DNA of 64,000 nt from Methylomonas sp. 11b (GCF_000515215.1 NZ_KI911557.1:4645741-4709740); one strand, 5' to 3'. Counted from the first letter of the stretch, positions 32,151-42,083 are shown. Translations and numbers: made by a program. The notes: a model not told the origin generated them from the letters alone.

Positions 32151-34418
32151 CACATCAAGGTCCGGAGCGGATTGTTGCGGATATGACCTGGCAGCCAGCA
32201 CTGCTTTTTCGATGTGGGCTATCAGTTCCACAATTTGTTGGTCCAGCATAAAGCGTAGCTCCCACTCGACGGCCAAATCGTCGGCCAGATTGTCGATACG
32301 ATGATGATCGATATAACTTTGCTTTAGACGCGCTTGATGATTGGCAAGCTCGATCCGGTTGCCGGCTTGTTCGCCTTGCAGAAGTCTTGCGGCATATTCC
32401 AGGGCGGTTGCCAGTTCGGCATCGAACGCCCGGCTGAGCTGTTGCAATTCATCAGGAAAGTGGCTGAAGCGCTGGCCGCTGAGTAAGCGATAGCGTTTGC
32501 GGACTTGCAGCAAGCCGGATAAATGGCCGGCGTCCTTCACAATAGTCCGCAGCGCCGCTCGTTCATGCACTTTCTCGACCAAGCGCGCATCGGGTTCCAA
32601 TACCGCGTGTGCCAACAAGTCTTGAGCGGCGGCCAGCTCTTTTTCCGCCGATAGCCGTAAGGGTAAGGTGTAAGTCAGCAGGTGACTGACATCGGGTAAG
32701 CGCTTGGTGAAGCTGGCAAGTGTGCGCAACGCCGCTACGCTGTGGTGGCGGGCCAGTGCAATCGAGCGCCGCGGCCACAGCGCGTAATCGATAACGCCCA
32801 TCACGATAAGTCCGAGCAAAATACCTATGACCCGGTCGCGCGGCAGATATAGGTCGGTGACTTGACCAAAATCATGCAGCACAAACAGCGCAAACGAAAA
32901 ACCAAGCTGCCGGCCCAGGTAGGCAATGCGTTCGCTGCCGGCGGTAATCCAGGCTGCCAGCGCCCAGAATGGCGCTGTGGCAAACGCAAAGCCGACGATG
33001 GTATCGAGCTGAGATTGAAAGACCAATACGTAAAAGTAAGCGCAGATCCCGCCGACGGCGGCGCCCGACACTCGTAACAGCGAGAGCCGGTAGTCGGCGC
33101 CGAGACTGGTTTGTGCGGCGACCAGACAGGTAGGAATCGCGGTGTTGATGTCGGGCCAACCCAGGCTTTCGACGATCAGCATGCACAGGATCGCGCCCAG
33201 GGAGAACTTGATGCCGAATTGCACGCTGTCGGCATGGCTTGCCCAATACTCGTAAGCAAGCCAGGCCGGCAGCCAGCTATGTTCAGGGTTATCGTCGGAT
33301 TCCTGGCCGATGTCCTTACTGTCCGCCGCATCTACAGGTTGATGTAAAGCCTGTGTCAAACCGGCAATGCGTTGCAAGGCCCGCCACAAAGCGGTTAACA
33401 ACGACGGATTTGATTCCCGGGCATAGCTTTGCAACACCTCCTCGCTTAACAAGTGCGTGACGTCTGCGGACACATCGCGTGATCCCACCACGCCTTGCCG
33501 CAAATTGGCGCAGGCGCTTTGCATAGCCCGATAGACATGCAGTTTTTCCGGTGTCAGCGGCTGGGCTCGATATTCCGCAGCCAGCACCTGATTAAGCCAA
33601 TCCGCCAACTGCCGCAAACCGTCTATTTCCAGCAGCAGCGCCCGATAAGTCTGGTGGCGTTCGTGTAACGCCGGATGGATCAATTCGGCGTTGGCCAGCA
33701 AACCCAGCAACTTGCCGAGGCTGCCGGCAGCGGCGTGCATGGCTGCTTCCGGCCTGGGGCTATATGCACCCGCATCGGCCAGACGGGCGCTGAAGATGTA
33801 TTCCACCGCGGCCAATTGCATGGCAATCTCCGCTTGTAACAGTTTCAGAGGATCTTGCGGTTTGATGGTCAAATGCACTACCGTCCATGTTCCCAGCGCC
33901 AGTACACCGATAATGGGGATGTTCCATAAGGCATGGTAAATGTTTTCATCGGGCGTGCTGGGGCTGTACAGCACCGCCACCGAATACCATAAAGCAATGC
34001 CCGTGGGCCAGGCGATCAGCCGGGCGTGAAACAGGGACAAGGCCAAGATGACGAACGATAGCGGCAGCAGTAACCAAGGGTCGTTGCCAGCCAGCATCAG
34101 CGTCAATACCGATACCAAGGTCGTGACCATCAGGTAACCGAGCTGGCGTATTCCAAACGCCAGGGATTGGCCGGCGTTGGCGTATGCGTCGTAGCTTAGG
34201 CAAATCAATATGGAGATTGCCCCTAGCGGCGGAATATGCAAGGTTTGGCTGACGAGTGCGATAGTCAGTGTGACGGCAAACAAGCGCAGGGCGGCCACGC
34301 GCCGTGTCGGCGAATCTTTGAGTTCCGCGTGGAGGAATTGCCCCAGGCTGGTGCCAAACCAAAGCCGGTTGGGTTTTGTTTGCGAGCTTAAACCAGGCCG
34401 GCTGTCGCCAATGGTCAT
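32145..34418 (-). CDS. FUSC-family (aromatic acid exporter-like) membrane protein
   Basis: 757 residues with two blocks of about five to six membrane helices (about 40-170 and 400-545) separated by soluble segments, the FUSC layout. The second block has 'LGWPDINTAIPTCLVAAQTSLGAD' (in part), the usual conserved part. FUSC proteins work with a HlyD-type adaptor and sometimes TolC to export aromatic acids or drugs. It overlaps the HlyD gene by 4 bases (ATGA), last gene of the marR-ytcA-hlyD-FUSC unit. Confidence 0.88.
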   Translation of the reverse strand: MTIGDSRPGLSSQTKPNRLWFGTSLGQFLHAELKDSPTRRVAALRLFAVTLTIALVSQTLHIPPLGAISILICLSYDAYANAGQSLAFGIRQLGYLMVTTLVSVLTLMLAGNDPWLLLPLSFVILALSLFHARLIAWPTGIALWYSVAVLYSPSTPDENIYHALWNIPIIGVLALGTWTVVHLTIKPQDPLKLLQAEIAMQLAAVEYIFSARLADAGAYSPRPEAAMHAAAGSLGKLLGLLANAELIHPALHERHQTYRALLLEIDGLRQLADWLNQVLAAEYRAQPLTPEKLHVYRAMQSACANLRQGVVGSRDVSADVTHLLSEEVLQSYARESNPSLLTALWRALQRIAGLTQALHQPVDAADSKDIGQESDDNPEHSWLPAWLAYEYWASHADSVQFGIKFSLGAILCMLIVESLGWPDINTAIPTCLVAAQTSLGADYRLSLLRVSGAAVGGICAYFYVLVFQSQLDTIVGFAFATAPFWALAAWITAGSERIAYLGRQLGFSFALFVLHDFGQVTDLYLPRDRVIGILLGLIVMGVIDYALWPRRSIALARHHSVAALRTLASFTKRLPDVSHLLTYTLPLRLSAEKELAAAQDLLAHAVLEPDARLVEKVHERAALRTIVKDAGHLSGLLQVRKRYRLLSGQRFSHFPDELQQLSRAFDAELATALEYAARLLQGEQAGNRIELANHQARLKQSYIDHHRIDNLADDLAVEWELRFMLDQQIVELIAHIEKAVLAARSYPQQSAPDLDVQ

Positions 34419-35569
34419 GGCGGCAGGGCTGTATCTGCTGCGTCGGCAGTTGGTTTCCGCACCGTAACAAAGGCGGTCATCCCCATACGGAGCGGATGCT
34501 CGGGGTCGTGCTCTTTAATCTCGATCCGTACCGGAAAACGCGAAGCCAGAATGACCCAGTTCAGTGTGCGTTCAACTTCCGGCAATACGCCATGCTGTTT
34601 GATATTGTCGGGCGAATTGGCCCAGCCGATCCCGGTCACCACGCCGGGATAGCGCTTGCCCGGATATGCGACCAGAAACACTTCGGCTTCCTGGCCGGGT
34701 TTGATCGACCGCAAATAGGTTTCCTTGAAGTCGGCGATCACATACCAGTGGCGATCATCCACCAAAGCGAACATTTGCGCGCCGGCCTTGGCGTATTCGC
34801 CTTCGCGGGTATTCAAATTGGTGACATAGGCGTTAAACGGCGCGCGCACATAACAATATTCCAGATCGAGTTCGGCGGCGGTAACCATGGCTCTGGCCGC
34901 TTCGATGCGGGCATTGACGTCGCCGACTTGGGCGATTAACGATACCGCCCGGCGGCTATCGCTCTTGGCTTCTTCTATGGCACTGCGAGCGGACAGTTCT
35001 TTAGCTTTCGCATCCGCCAACTCGGCGCGGGAAGCCGCATAGCGGGAACGCGCCTGTTTCAGCTGATCGGTGGTGACATATTGTTTATCCGCCAAGGGTT
35101 CCAGTCGCTCCAGATAATTATGCAGATACTCGTCTTCCGCCTCGATTTTTTTGACTTCGGCGTCGGCGGCGGCGCGCTGGTGTTCCAGACGCTCGATGGC
35201 AATTTCTGCGGAACCGCTGGAAGCACGCCGGGAATCGACATCTTTTTCCGCGAGCAGCAATTCGGCCTTGGCTTTGTCCAATCTGGCCTGATAGGGGCGC
35301 GGGTCGATCACGTACAGCAAATCGCCCTGTTTGACATATTGATTGTCTTCGACATGCAATTCCACGATGCGGCCGCTGACTTCCGGGGCGATGCCGACGA
35401 TGTTGGCCCGCACCATCGCATCGTTGGTGCGCGGATTTTGATAGTTGATATGCCAAACCAGCGAGCCGGTCGCCACAGCACCCAGCACGATGGCTATGCC
35501 GATGACCCGACCCAGCAACATCCGATTTTTCAGGCTTAACCCTTGACTATGGTTTTGACTGTTTTCCAT
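34415..35569 (-). CDS. HlyD/EmrA-type membrane fusion protein
   Basis: 384 residues. One membrane helix near the N-terminus (about 17-37), then a biotinyl-lipoyl half ('ISGRIVELHVEDNQYVKQGDLL' region with 'VSGRIVELHV'), a long coiled coil (about 90-210) and the closing beta domain ('RAPFNAYVTNL', 'DRHWYVIADFKE'). It bridges the inner-membrane FUSC protein to an outer-membrane channel. The TolC-type gene at 36629 is the likely outer part. Confidence 0.9.
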   Translation of the reverse strand: MENSQNHSQGLSLKNRMLLGRVIGIAIVLGAVATGSLVWHINYQNPRTNDAMVRANIVGIAPEVSGRIVELHVEDNQYVKQGDLLYVIDPRPYQARLDKAKAELLLAEKDVDSRRASSGSAEIAIERLEHQRAAADAEVKKIEAEDEYLHNYLERLEPLADKQYVTTDQLKQARSRYAASRAELADAKAKELSARSAIEEAKSDSRRAVSLIAQVGDVNARIEAARAMVTAAELDLEYCYVRAPFNAYVTNLNTREGEYAKAGAQMFALVDDRHWYVIADFKETYLRSIKPGQEAEVFLVAYPGKRYPGVVTGIGWANSPDNIKQHGVLPEVERTLNWVILASRFPVRIEIKEHDPEHPLRMGMTAFVTVRKPTADAADTALPP

Positions 35570-35584
35570 CAGGTACCGCCGTTT

Positions 35585-35848
35585 TCATGCTGCATAAAAC
35601 ACCAGCCAGATGCTAAAGGTGCACAAAGCCCATAGGCTGGGGGCGATCAGCAGCGGTGGCCCCAAATGCGCTGCCAGGCGGTAGTGCACCAACTGCCACA
35701 TGAGCAGCATACTGGTCGCCAGCCCGCCGAGGATGCAGATGATCCAGGCCGGCCAGAACGAACCTTCCAGGCTTAGCATCGGATCGCAAGCGGTCAGGAA
35801 AATCGAGAGACTCGCCGGGAAAAACGTTTTAAGGGAACCTCTAAACAT
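35585..35848 (-). CDS. YtcA-like small lipoprotein of the efflux unit
   Basis: 87 residues from the ATG at 35848. A lipoprotein signal ends in LTAC (lipidated Cys about residue 21), followed by two membrane helices ('WPAWIICILGGLATSMLLMW' and 'LLIAPSLWALCTFSIWLVFY'). This layout matches YtcA-type proteins found beside HlyD/FUSC exporters. The start codon and its purine-rich ribosome site lie inside a dispersed palindrome (35849-35925), so the repeat seems to have rebuilt the 5' end. A frame without stops continues farther upstream through the repeat. Confidence 0.78.
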   Translation of the reverse strand: MFRGSLKTFFPASLSIFLTACDPMLSLEGSFWPAWIICILGGLATSMLLMWQLVHYRLAAHLGPPLLIAPSLWALCTFSIWLVFYAA

Positions 35849-35925
35849 TCCCTCGCCCTCAGGGAGAGGGGGGTAAGTAATTGATTTTAATTCCCTCATC
35901 CCAACCTTCTCCCGGGGGGAGAAGG
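35849..35925. repeat. two TTCCCTC-type palindromes at the ytcA start
   Basis: Two units: TTCCCTCGCCCTCAGGGAG from 35849, and TTCCCTCATCCCAACC from 35891 ending in a hairpin CCTTCTCC...GGAGAAGG (35905-35925). A third unit is at 38309-38346. Confidence 0.7.
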
Positions 35926-36014
35926 AGGTGTTTTTATTTTTAGAGGCCCACTTAAGTAATTGCCCAGAGATCATTGTGCGCTTCACCTCAAACGTATGAA
36001 CATTTCGGTACTCG

Positions 36015-36485
36015 CTAGAATTCATCATCGACTTGTTCAATATGATCGCCGCGCGCGGTGATGACCGCTTCATGCAGCCTCTGTAAATCCGCCTCCAGCT
36101 TCGAGATTTCCTCGGTCGCATAATTGTCGAACAGGCGGCCGATATGGGCCAGATGCTCGGGGAAAGTTTGTTCGTAAACCGCGCGGCCCGCCTCGGTCAA
36201 GCGGATGATCTGGCTGCGACCGTCTTTTTTCGAGGCAGACCTTTCCACCAGGCCCTTGTCCTCCAAGCGGCTGACCACACCGGTGAGCGTGCCTTTGGTA
36301 ATCAAGGTTTCCTCGCCAAGTTTCTTGGGCTGCATGCCGGCGGTTTTGCCCAGCGTAATGATCACATCGTATTGCGGCAAGGTTAATTCAAGCCGGTGAA
36401 CGTGCCTGGCCGCATACGACAAAAAGGCCTGGTGGGTGCGGAGTAACTGGCGCAGTACGGTCGGAAATGTAGAGTCGGAGGACAT
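36015..36485 (-). CDS. MarR-family transcriptional regulator
   Basis: 156 residues with a MarR winged helix ('LTLPQYDVIITLGKTAGMQPKKL' region, then 'TKGTLTGVVSRLEDKGLVER' and the wing 'SKKDGRSQIIRLTEAG', each seen in order). It precedes ytcA-hlyD-FUSC on the same strand and lies downstream of a TAATT-N5-AATTA palindrome at its own start, so it likely represses itself and the exporter, released by an aromatic ligand. The ligand is unknown. Confidence 0.9.
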   Translation of the reverse strand: MSSDSTFPTVLRQLLRTHQAFLSYAARHVHRLELTLPQYDVIITLGKTAGMQPKKLGEETLITKGTLTGVVSRLEDKGLVERSASKKDGRSQIIRLTEAGRAVYEQTFPEHLAHIGRLFDNYATEEISKLEADLQRLHEAVITARGDHIEQVDDEF

Positions 36486-36495
36486 AATCTAAAAA

Positions 36496-36510
36496 TAATT
36501 GTTCTAATTA
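36496..36510 (-). promoter_or_regulatory. probable MarR operator
   Basis: Perfect inverted repeat TAATTGTTCTAATTA, 11 bases upstream of the marR ATG. Position and AT-rich palindrome fit autoregulation. Confidence 0.55.
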
Positions 36511-36628
36511 GGATTCGATAATAGCTATAAGCCTATTCACGCTCAAGAAAAACCTGGTGAATCGCTTAGCCGGTATTTGCTGTGTTGAACTAGAAATGCT
36601 TAGAGGCCACAGTATGAAAGACAGTCAT

Positions 36629-38167
36629 TTAATGCTCATCCAACACTTCCGGATTTTGCTCGCCTGACACATAAACCAGCGTTGCGGCAGAACGTAATAA
36701 AGTCGCTCGACTATCGATTTCGGTATAGCGGGCACGCGCCAAATCCTTTTGCGCCGATAACAGCTCGATTACCGTCGAAAAGCCGTGCGTGTAAGACTCC
36801 TGGGTAGCCGCATAGGATTCCTCGGCGGCTTTCAACAGAGCCAAGGCAAACTCGCGTTTTTCCAGTGCGGTTTTGGTGTCGGCATAGGCTTTCCAGATGT
36901 CGCGCATGATTTCCAGGCGCAAGGCCTCCAGCTGAGCTTGGGACGCCGACCTTTTGGCCTCCGCTTCCCGCACTGCATTGCTGCGTTCAAAGCCGTCGAA
37001 CAAGGTCCATTCCACATTCACCATGGCCGTATCGACCATGGTGTTGGCGGAATAACTTTCGCCGCCCGATGGCTTGGTATGCACATTGCCCCAGTATTGA
37101 TTACCCACCATGCCGCGCAACGAAACCTTGGGCCAGAATTCGGCTCTGGCCTTCTTCACTTCGGCTTCGCGGGCCCGCAATTCGGCAAGACGCGCCAGCA
37201 AATCTGGACGTTGTTCCAAAGCCTGATCGACGATTTTTTCCACCGATTGCGCCAGTTCTGAGGGCAACGGTAGCTGGCTCAGGTCGACCAGTTGCAGGCT
37301 GTAAGCCGGCGATATTCCCAGGCTCGTCGTTAGATCGGCACGGGTCTGCGTGACCGAGCCGCGCGCATCTTGCAGGTCATAACTGGATTTTGCCTGCTCT
37401 TGCAGTGCCAGCAACAAATCGGGTTTGGTGGCCAGTCCTTGTTTGAGTTTGGCTTGAACCGAATCGGCGTTGGTTTTCGCCGACTCATAGGTTTGCTGAG
37501 CCGCCGTCACCTTGGCCAAGGCGGCCTGATAAACAAAAAAACTGCTGGCCACCCGATAGGCAATTTCCTGGTGTTTACGGTCGAAGGCAAAATTAGCGGC
37601 GCTCAACCTCTGTGCACCGGCATCGACCAGTGCTTCCCGGCGGCCGAAATCGAATAAGGTCCATGCCAAGTCCAGACTGGCGAGAGTCGCGTAACCGTTG
37701 CTGACCAGCGCGCTGCCGGGGATGGGGAAGCTACTGGTAAAATGCTGGCCGAATGCCATTGCCGTCAGGGTGGGATACCAGCTGCTGCGATTTCTTTCCA
37801 GGCGCGCGGTGGCGGCTTTTGCTTCCTCCCAGCTAATCCGGGTTTCCGGATGCGTGTGCAGGGCCAAATCCACCAAGGCCGCCAAATCGTAGGTTTGCTG
37901 GGTATCGATTCCAGGATCTTCAGTTGGAGAACTGGACGTATCCGGCGCTGACGGGCGGTTTTGGACTTGATAAGCGTGCCTGGACAAAGCCGGCCGGGCA
38001 GGGGTTGGCGGATCATATTCCGCAATTGGCGCCGGCTTCGGTAAGGTGCAGGCTGTCAACAATGTCAGTGCCGCAACCCCCACGTTGCGATAGGCTGGCG
38101 CTAAATAGGGCAATATTGCCGAGCTGGAAACGAATTTTTTCAAGCGTTTATTGGGTTGTCGAATCAC
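36629..38167 (-). CDS. TolC-family outer-membrane efflux lipoprotein
   Basis: 512 residues. An N-terminal lipobox (LTAC, Cys about 40) and a Pro-rich stretch precede two repeats of the outer-membrane efflux fold (about 90-290 and 305-500) with long alpha-helical hairpins. It faces the MarR-controlled exporter and likely provides the outer channel, though it is transcribed separately from the marR unit. The signal sequence is longer than usual (about 39 residues before the Cys). Confidence 0.9.
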   Translation of the reverse strand: MIRQPNKRLKKFVSSSAILPYLAPAYRNVGVAALTLLTACTLPKPAPIAEYDPPTPARPALSRHAYQVQNRPSAPDTSSSPTEDPGIDTQQTYDLAALVDLALHTHPETRISWEEAKAATARLERNRSSWYPTLTAMAFGQHFTSSFPIPGSALVSNGYATLASLDLAWTLFDFGRREALVDAGAQRLSAANFAFDRKHQEIAYRVASSFFVYQAALAKVTAAQQTYESAKTNADSVQAKLKQGLATKPDLLLALQEQAKSSYDLQDARGSVTQTRADLTTSLGISPAYSLQLVDLSQLPLPSELAQSVEKIVDQALEQRPDLLARLAELRAREAEVKKARAEFWPKVSLRGMVGNQYWGNVHTKPSGGESYSANTMVDTAMVNVEWTLFDGFERSNAVREAEAKRSASQAQLEALRLEIMRDIWKAYADTKTALEKREFALALLKAAEESYAATQESYTHGFSTVIELLSAQKDLARARYTEIDSRATLLRSAATLVYVSGEQNPEVLDEH

Positions 38168-38208
38168 TCTAATTTGGAAAAAATCCCCTAGTCATTAATC
38201 TATTCTTT

Positions 38209-38238
38209 GGCCCCGAACTCTATCATTTATTCGGGGCC
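38209..38238. other. stem-loop between tolC-type and ftsH genes
   Basis: A 9-bp perfect stem (GGCCCCGAA / TTCGGGGCC) with a 12-base loop and no T-tract on either strand. It may end or protect the ftsH message. Confidence 0.4.
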
Positions 38239-38308
38239 CGCGAGCAACAGTTCATTAATGCGGTTACTGTTTTATTCAGTCATCGCACTGCAAATTTCGG
38301 TTTTTTGA

Positions 38309-38346
38309 TTCCCTCGCCCCCAACCCTTTCCCGGATGGCGAGGGAA
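38309..38346. repeat. TTCCCTC-type palindrome, third unit
   Basis: 10-bp arms TTCCCTCGCC / GGCGAGGGAA. The start matches the units beside ytcA. Confidence 0.65.
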
Positions 38347-38393
38347 CGAATGTGCTGAAATTTGCCGTGCGAAAGGTCTATCGGGTCTTGAGA

Positions 38394-40289
38394 TCACGAC
38401 AAAGCCGGTATTTTGCCGATAGGAGCTACCGTTTCTGTCGTCGGCCTGGGCGATTTGCCGTTGTCGCAGTGCCGTTTTGCCGGCTCGACAGCCTTGGGGG
38501 GTGCGATCTTGCGGCCCTGCATTAACTCGTCGATCTGATATTTATCCAGGGTCTCCCAATCCAGTAAGGCTTGCGCCATGTTGTGCAGAATATCCATATG
38601 CGTTTTGAGGATGGCCTCGGCGCGCCGATAGTTATTTGCCAAGGTTTGTCTTATTTCATGATCGATCAGGCGCGCCATTTGCTCGGACATCGGCTTGGTT
38701 GAACCCATAAATCCGCTGTCGTTGTCGCCGCAATCCATGGGGCCTAGGCGATCGGATAAGCCCCACTTAGTGACCATATTGCGCGCCAATTGAGTCGCGC
38801 GTTGTATATCGTTGGAGGCGCCGGTGGTGACTTTGTTTTTGCCGTAAATCAGAGCCTCGGCAATCCGGCCGCCGAACAGGCTGGAAATCTGGCCCTCCAG
38901 TTTATCTTTGCAGGCGCTGTATTGGTCGTGTTCCGGCAGGAACATGGTGATGCCCAAAGCACCGCCGCGCGGCATGATGCTGACCTTATAAACCGGGTCG
39001 TGTTCCGGCATCAAGCGGCCAACGATGGCGTGGCCGGCTTCATGGTAAGCAGTCATCAGCAAATCCTCGCGACTCATGATCATGGTGCGTTTCTCGGCGC
39101 CCATGATGGCTTTGTCGCGGGCGCTGTCCAGGTCGTGCATGGTTACTTCCCTTTGGTTGTTGCGGGCAGCGAACAAGGCGCCTTCATTAATCAGATTGGC
39201 TAGTTCGGCACCCGAAAAACCGGGTGTGCCGCGCGCCAGATCGTTGATGTTGACATCTTCGGCCAAGGGCACTCGGGTGGCGTGGACTTTGAGAATTTGT
39301 TCGCGGCCCTTGATGTCCGGCAAGCCGATCTGCACTTGGCGATCGAAACGGCCCGGTCTCAGCAAAGCCTTGTCCAGCACATCGACACGGTTAGTTGCCG
39401 CAATGACAATGATGCCTTCGTTGCCGCTAAAACCGTCCATTTCCACCAATAGTTGGTTAAGGGTTTGTTCGCGTTCTTCGCCGCCGCCGATATTGCCGCC
39501 AGTACTGCGCTGGCGGCCGACTGCGTCGATTTCATCGATAAAAATAATGCAGGGCGCGCGCTTTTTAGCTTGCTCAAACATATCCCGCACCCTGGAAGCG
39601 CCGACGCCGACAAACATTTCCACAAAGTCGGAACCCGAGATCGAGAAGAACGGCACTCCGGCCTCGCCGGCAATGGCCCGAGCTAATAAGGTTTTACCGG
39701 TACCGGGAGGGCCTACCATCAGCACACCGCGCGGAATTTTGCCGCCCAAGGCTTCGTATTTGCCCGGATCTTTCAAGAAGTCCACCATTTCCGCTACGTC
39801 CTGTTTGGCTTCTTCGGCGCCGGCCACATCGTTGAAACGCACCTTGACTTGATCTTCGGTCATCAATTTGGCCCGGCTTTTACCAAAGCCGTTCTGCGCG
39901 CCGGCACCCTGTTGTTGCTTACGCATGAAATAGATCAATACCCCGATCAACAGCAAAGTGGGAGCCCATGAGAATAAGAGTTGGGTTAGGGTAGATTGGG
40001 TTTCCGGTCTCTCGACTTTGATTTTGACGTCATACTCCAATAGGTCGTCTATGATTCGCGCATCGCCAGGATTGAATGTGGTAAAGCGCGTGCCATTATG
40101 GCGGCGGCCATCGATAGATTTCCCGTCTATCACCACTTCGGCCACGGACTTGCTGCGCACATCCTTGATGAAATCGGAATAGGAAATGTCGTTTTGTGAG
40201 TTGTAAGCAGATAGCCTGGGATTGAATGCCGCGAATAGCGCGATAGCAATGCCAACGGTTATGGACAGGGCGATTAAGAGCTTTTTCAT
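38394..40289 (-). CDS. ftsH: ATP-dependent zinc metalloprotease FtsH
   Basis: 631 residues from the ATG at 40289 (AGGAG upstream; an in-frame start 27 bases earlier has no such site). Two membrane helices (about 4-22, 107-122) bound a periplasmic loop. The AAA module has Walker A GPPGTGKT (193-200), Walker B 'IIFIDEID' and the SRH 'RPGRFDR'. The zinc site is HEAGH (416-420). FtsH degrades membrane and short-lived proteins. The C-terminal tail (about 595-631) differs from E. coli. Whether this is the main or a second FtsH cannot be judged here. Confidence 0.95.
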   Translation of the reverse strand: MKKLLIALSITVGIAIALFAAFNPRLSAYNSQNDISYSDFIKDVRSKSVAEVVIDGKSIDGRRHNGTRFTTFNPGDARIIDDLLEYDVKIKVERPETQSTLTQLLFSWAPTLLLIGVLIYFMRKQQQGAGAQNGFGKSRAKLMTEDQVKVRFNDVAGAEEAKQDVAEMVDFLKDPGKYEALGGKIPRGVLMVGPPGTGKTLLARAIAGEAGVPFFSISGSDFVEMFVGVGASRVRDMFEQAKKRAPCIIFIDEIDAVGRQRSTGGNIGGGEEREQTLNQLLVEMDGFSGNEGIIVIAATNRVDVLDKALLRPGRFDRQVQIGLPDIKGREQILKVHATRVPLAEDVNINDLARGTPGFSGAELANLINEGALFAARNNQREVTMHDLDSARDKAIMGAEKRTMIMSREDLLMTAYHEAGHAIVGRLMPEHDPVYKVSIMPRGGALGITMFLPEHDQYSACKDKLEGQISSLFGGRIAEALIYGKNKVTTGASNDIQRATQLARNMVTKWGLSDRLGPMDCGDNDSGFMGSTKPMSEQMARLIDHEIRQTLANNYRRAEAILKTHMDILHNMAQALLDWETLDKYQIDELMQGRKIAPPKAVEPAKRHCDNGKSPRPTTETVAPIGKIPALS

Positions 40290-40603
40290 GATTGCGATCT
40301 CCTGTTTAGGATGCAAGGTTCAAGTAATACGCTTAGGCAAGACTTGGGTTTGTGCACGGACGTTTTCCACATCAAGCCAGGCGAGAAGAAAACACTGGTT
40401 CGACATAAGAAAATCAGCAATTTTTGCGCCATTAATTCGATATAAAAAGACCTGCATCGCCGCTTCGCCAGTTGGCGAACGAGTTAACTGTCACGTTTTT
40501 CTTTTCGGAGGTAAGAAAACGCTTGGAACATAGGTCCAAGGCCGGCCACGCGCATCAAATATGCCGGCGTTATCGACAATGCAGGTCGTAAAAGGGAGCA
40601 TTT

Positions 40604-40674
40604 ACACAAGGCTTGGACCCGGTAATGTTCAAGCCTTGTGTCCAATATGCACACAAAACGCCCCTATTTTGTGC
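40604..40674. other. two adjacent stem-loops in the gap upstream of ftsH
   Basis: The 40290-40722 gap has no supported gene. A 12-bp perfect stem ACACAAGGCTTG / CAAGCCTTGTGT forms at 40604-40641, and directly after it GCACACAAAA / TTTTGTGC (one bulge) forms at 40649-40674. Either could be a terminator of the small periplasmic protein gene (minus strand) or a small RNA. Confidence 0.45.
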
Positions 40675-40722
40675 ACCGATGCGGTCCGTTGATACATGGC
40701 TGAACCGGCCTGTGTTTAGGGC

Positions 40723-41109
40723 TTAGTGGCTGGAAACATAAAGTTTGTTCATTTCTTCATAGCGGCTCAAAGCTTCTTTCAACGATTCCCCGGCCAACTG
40801 CAAATCGCCGCCGCGGGCTGCTTTCCATGCGGTATTCAGACGTTTGCCTGCATGCTGGCGTTTGACTTCGAGATCGTTGTTCTCGATGTCTTTTTGCTGT
40901 TGTTTGGCATTGCTGACCAGTTCGGCGACGGTTTCTTTGTCCGCGCCGTTTTCCACCGCGGATATCGACGCTTTGACTTTGGAAATGGTGCTTTCCAGAG
41001 CGGCTCTTACTTCTTCGTGGCTAAAAGTCGCCGCGGAGACAGGAAAGCACAGCGCACTGATAAGGGAGATTGCTATAGAGAAAATTATGAATTCTTTGCG
41101 TGACATCAT
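40723..41109 (-). CDS. small exported helical protein, unknown function
   Basis: 128 residues from the first of two ATG codons (41109), with GAGG 8 bases upstream. Signal peptide about 1-26 ('PVSAA'). The mature part is charged and helical ('VRAALESTISKVKASISAVEN', in part; 'AELVSNAKQQQKDIENNDLEVK' in part), with a repeat-like spacing of Ala/Lys. It recalls small periplasmic metal- or stress-linked proteins such as SmbP, but it has few His, so I do not assign that. The upstream 41110-41439 stretch shows nothing else. Confidence 0.7.
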   Translation of the reverse strand: MMSRKEFIIFSIAISLISALCFPVSAATFSHEEVRAALESTISKVKASISAVENGADKETVAELVSNAKQQQKDIENNDLEVKRQHAGKRLNTAWKAARGGDLQLAGESLKEALSRYEEMNKLYVSSH

Positions 41110-41439
41110 GATGTTAACCTCGGTAAACAAGAAAAAATAAATCGATAGCGGGTTGGGCCTCGGCACTTCCGGATCAAAACGAACTTATGTTTCGAGAGCT
41201 TCGTTTCAATTGTTAGTGTGGGTAGAGTTTATCAGATTATGGTTCTTATTAGAACTTAATTTGTTTCCATCAGAACTACTTGTGTGTTTTTCATCACAAT
41301 TTTTATTTGAATATGCATAATCGTAACGGTGAGAATTGGTACGAAGGCACGTGCTGGATTGAATTGATCGCCAGCAATTCCGTGATTTATTGGTAAGCTA
41401 AGGGCATAACTATTCTTATAACCACGCCTCGGAGAAAAA

Positions 41440-41841
41440 ATGATCACGCTATTAAAAATTGCTGCCGCCACTTTGTTGAGTTTGAGTGGTACTGCGGCAC
41501 ATGCCTATGGCAGCAGTCAGAGTTCGCAGCACTGCGATAAACCGGTGTTTTCGGAGTTTCAGCCGGCAACCAATAAATATTTGCAATCGTTTAGCGAGTT
41601 TTCGTTGATGGCTTCGGCCAATACCACGCCGACCTCGGTTGTGGTTAATGTCAGTGCCGGCGAAACCAAATATCATTTCACCTCTAAACAACTGCAAATT
41701 ACTCAACAACCCAGCGGTCGCTTGGAGATAAAGGGCAAAGTGGATAGACCTATAGAAGGTGGTTTCGCGCGCTTGAGTATTACCGCACACAGCAAACCCG
41801 GTTGTGAAAAAACCGACGGGTATCTGATTCGCATTCATTGA
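41440..41841 (+). CDS. small exported beta-rich protein, unknown function
   Basis: 133 residues; GGAG precedes the ATG. Signal peptide about 1-22 ('GTAAHA'). The mature protein has two Cys (about 32 and 123) that could pair, and a beta pattern ('SVVVNVSAGETKYHFTSKQLQI' in part, 'GRLEIKGKV'). Family not recognised. It stands alone between two gaps. Confidence 0.7.
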   Translation: MITLLKIAAATLLSLSGTAAHAYGSSQSSQHCDKPVFSEFQPATNKYLQSFSEFSLMASANTTPTSVVVNVSAGETKYHFTSKQLQITQQPSGRLEIKGKVDRPIEGGFARLSITAHSKPGCEKTDGYLIRIH

Positions 41842-42033
41842 TCGCGTAAATCTCGCTTCACCCGAGGCTTTTACCGACCTAAGCCCCTGGCCAACAACCC
41901 GCAGGGGCTGCAATCTCGCTAGTTAGCAAGGCATTTTGAATGCCCAGGGTTCTTTGCATGACTGCTTTCTAAAAATGTTTTAAACACTTTTCCCTTTGTC
42001 TTGCCGATTTTTAACCTGGGACTCAAATTTCCT

Positions 42034-42083
42034 AAGTCCCGCACCGGCGGGAGCCTGTGGCTGCATAGGATTCTCTGCGCGGG
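42034..42083. repeat. dispersed repeat, copy 2 (CACCGGCGGGAGCC family)
   Basis: GTCCCGCACCGGCGGGAGCC then GCATAGGATTCTCTGCGCGG, in the same block order as the copy at 32095. The rest of the 41842-42344 gap holds an imperfect hairpin near 42157-42212 and no gene. Confidence 0.65.

Noticed and set aside
40723..41109. Small metal-binding protein SmbP
   Set aside because: Size and helical repeat spacing are similar, but the repeated His of SmbP are missing.
41256..41471. 71-residue frame on the minus strand before the small exported protein
   Set aside because: No ribosome site or family pattern; it overlaps the start of a better-supported gene on the plus strand.
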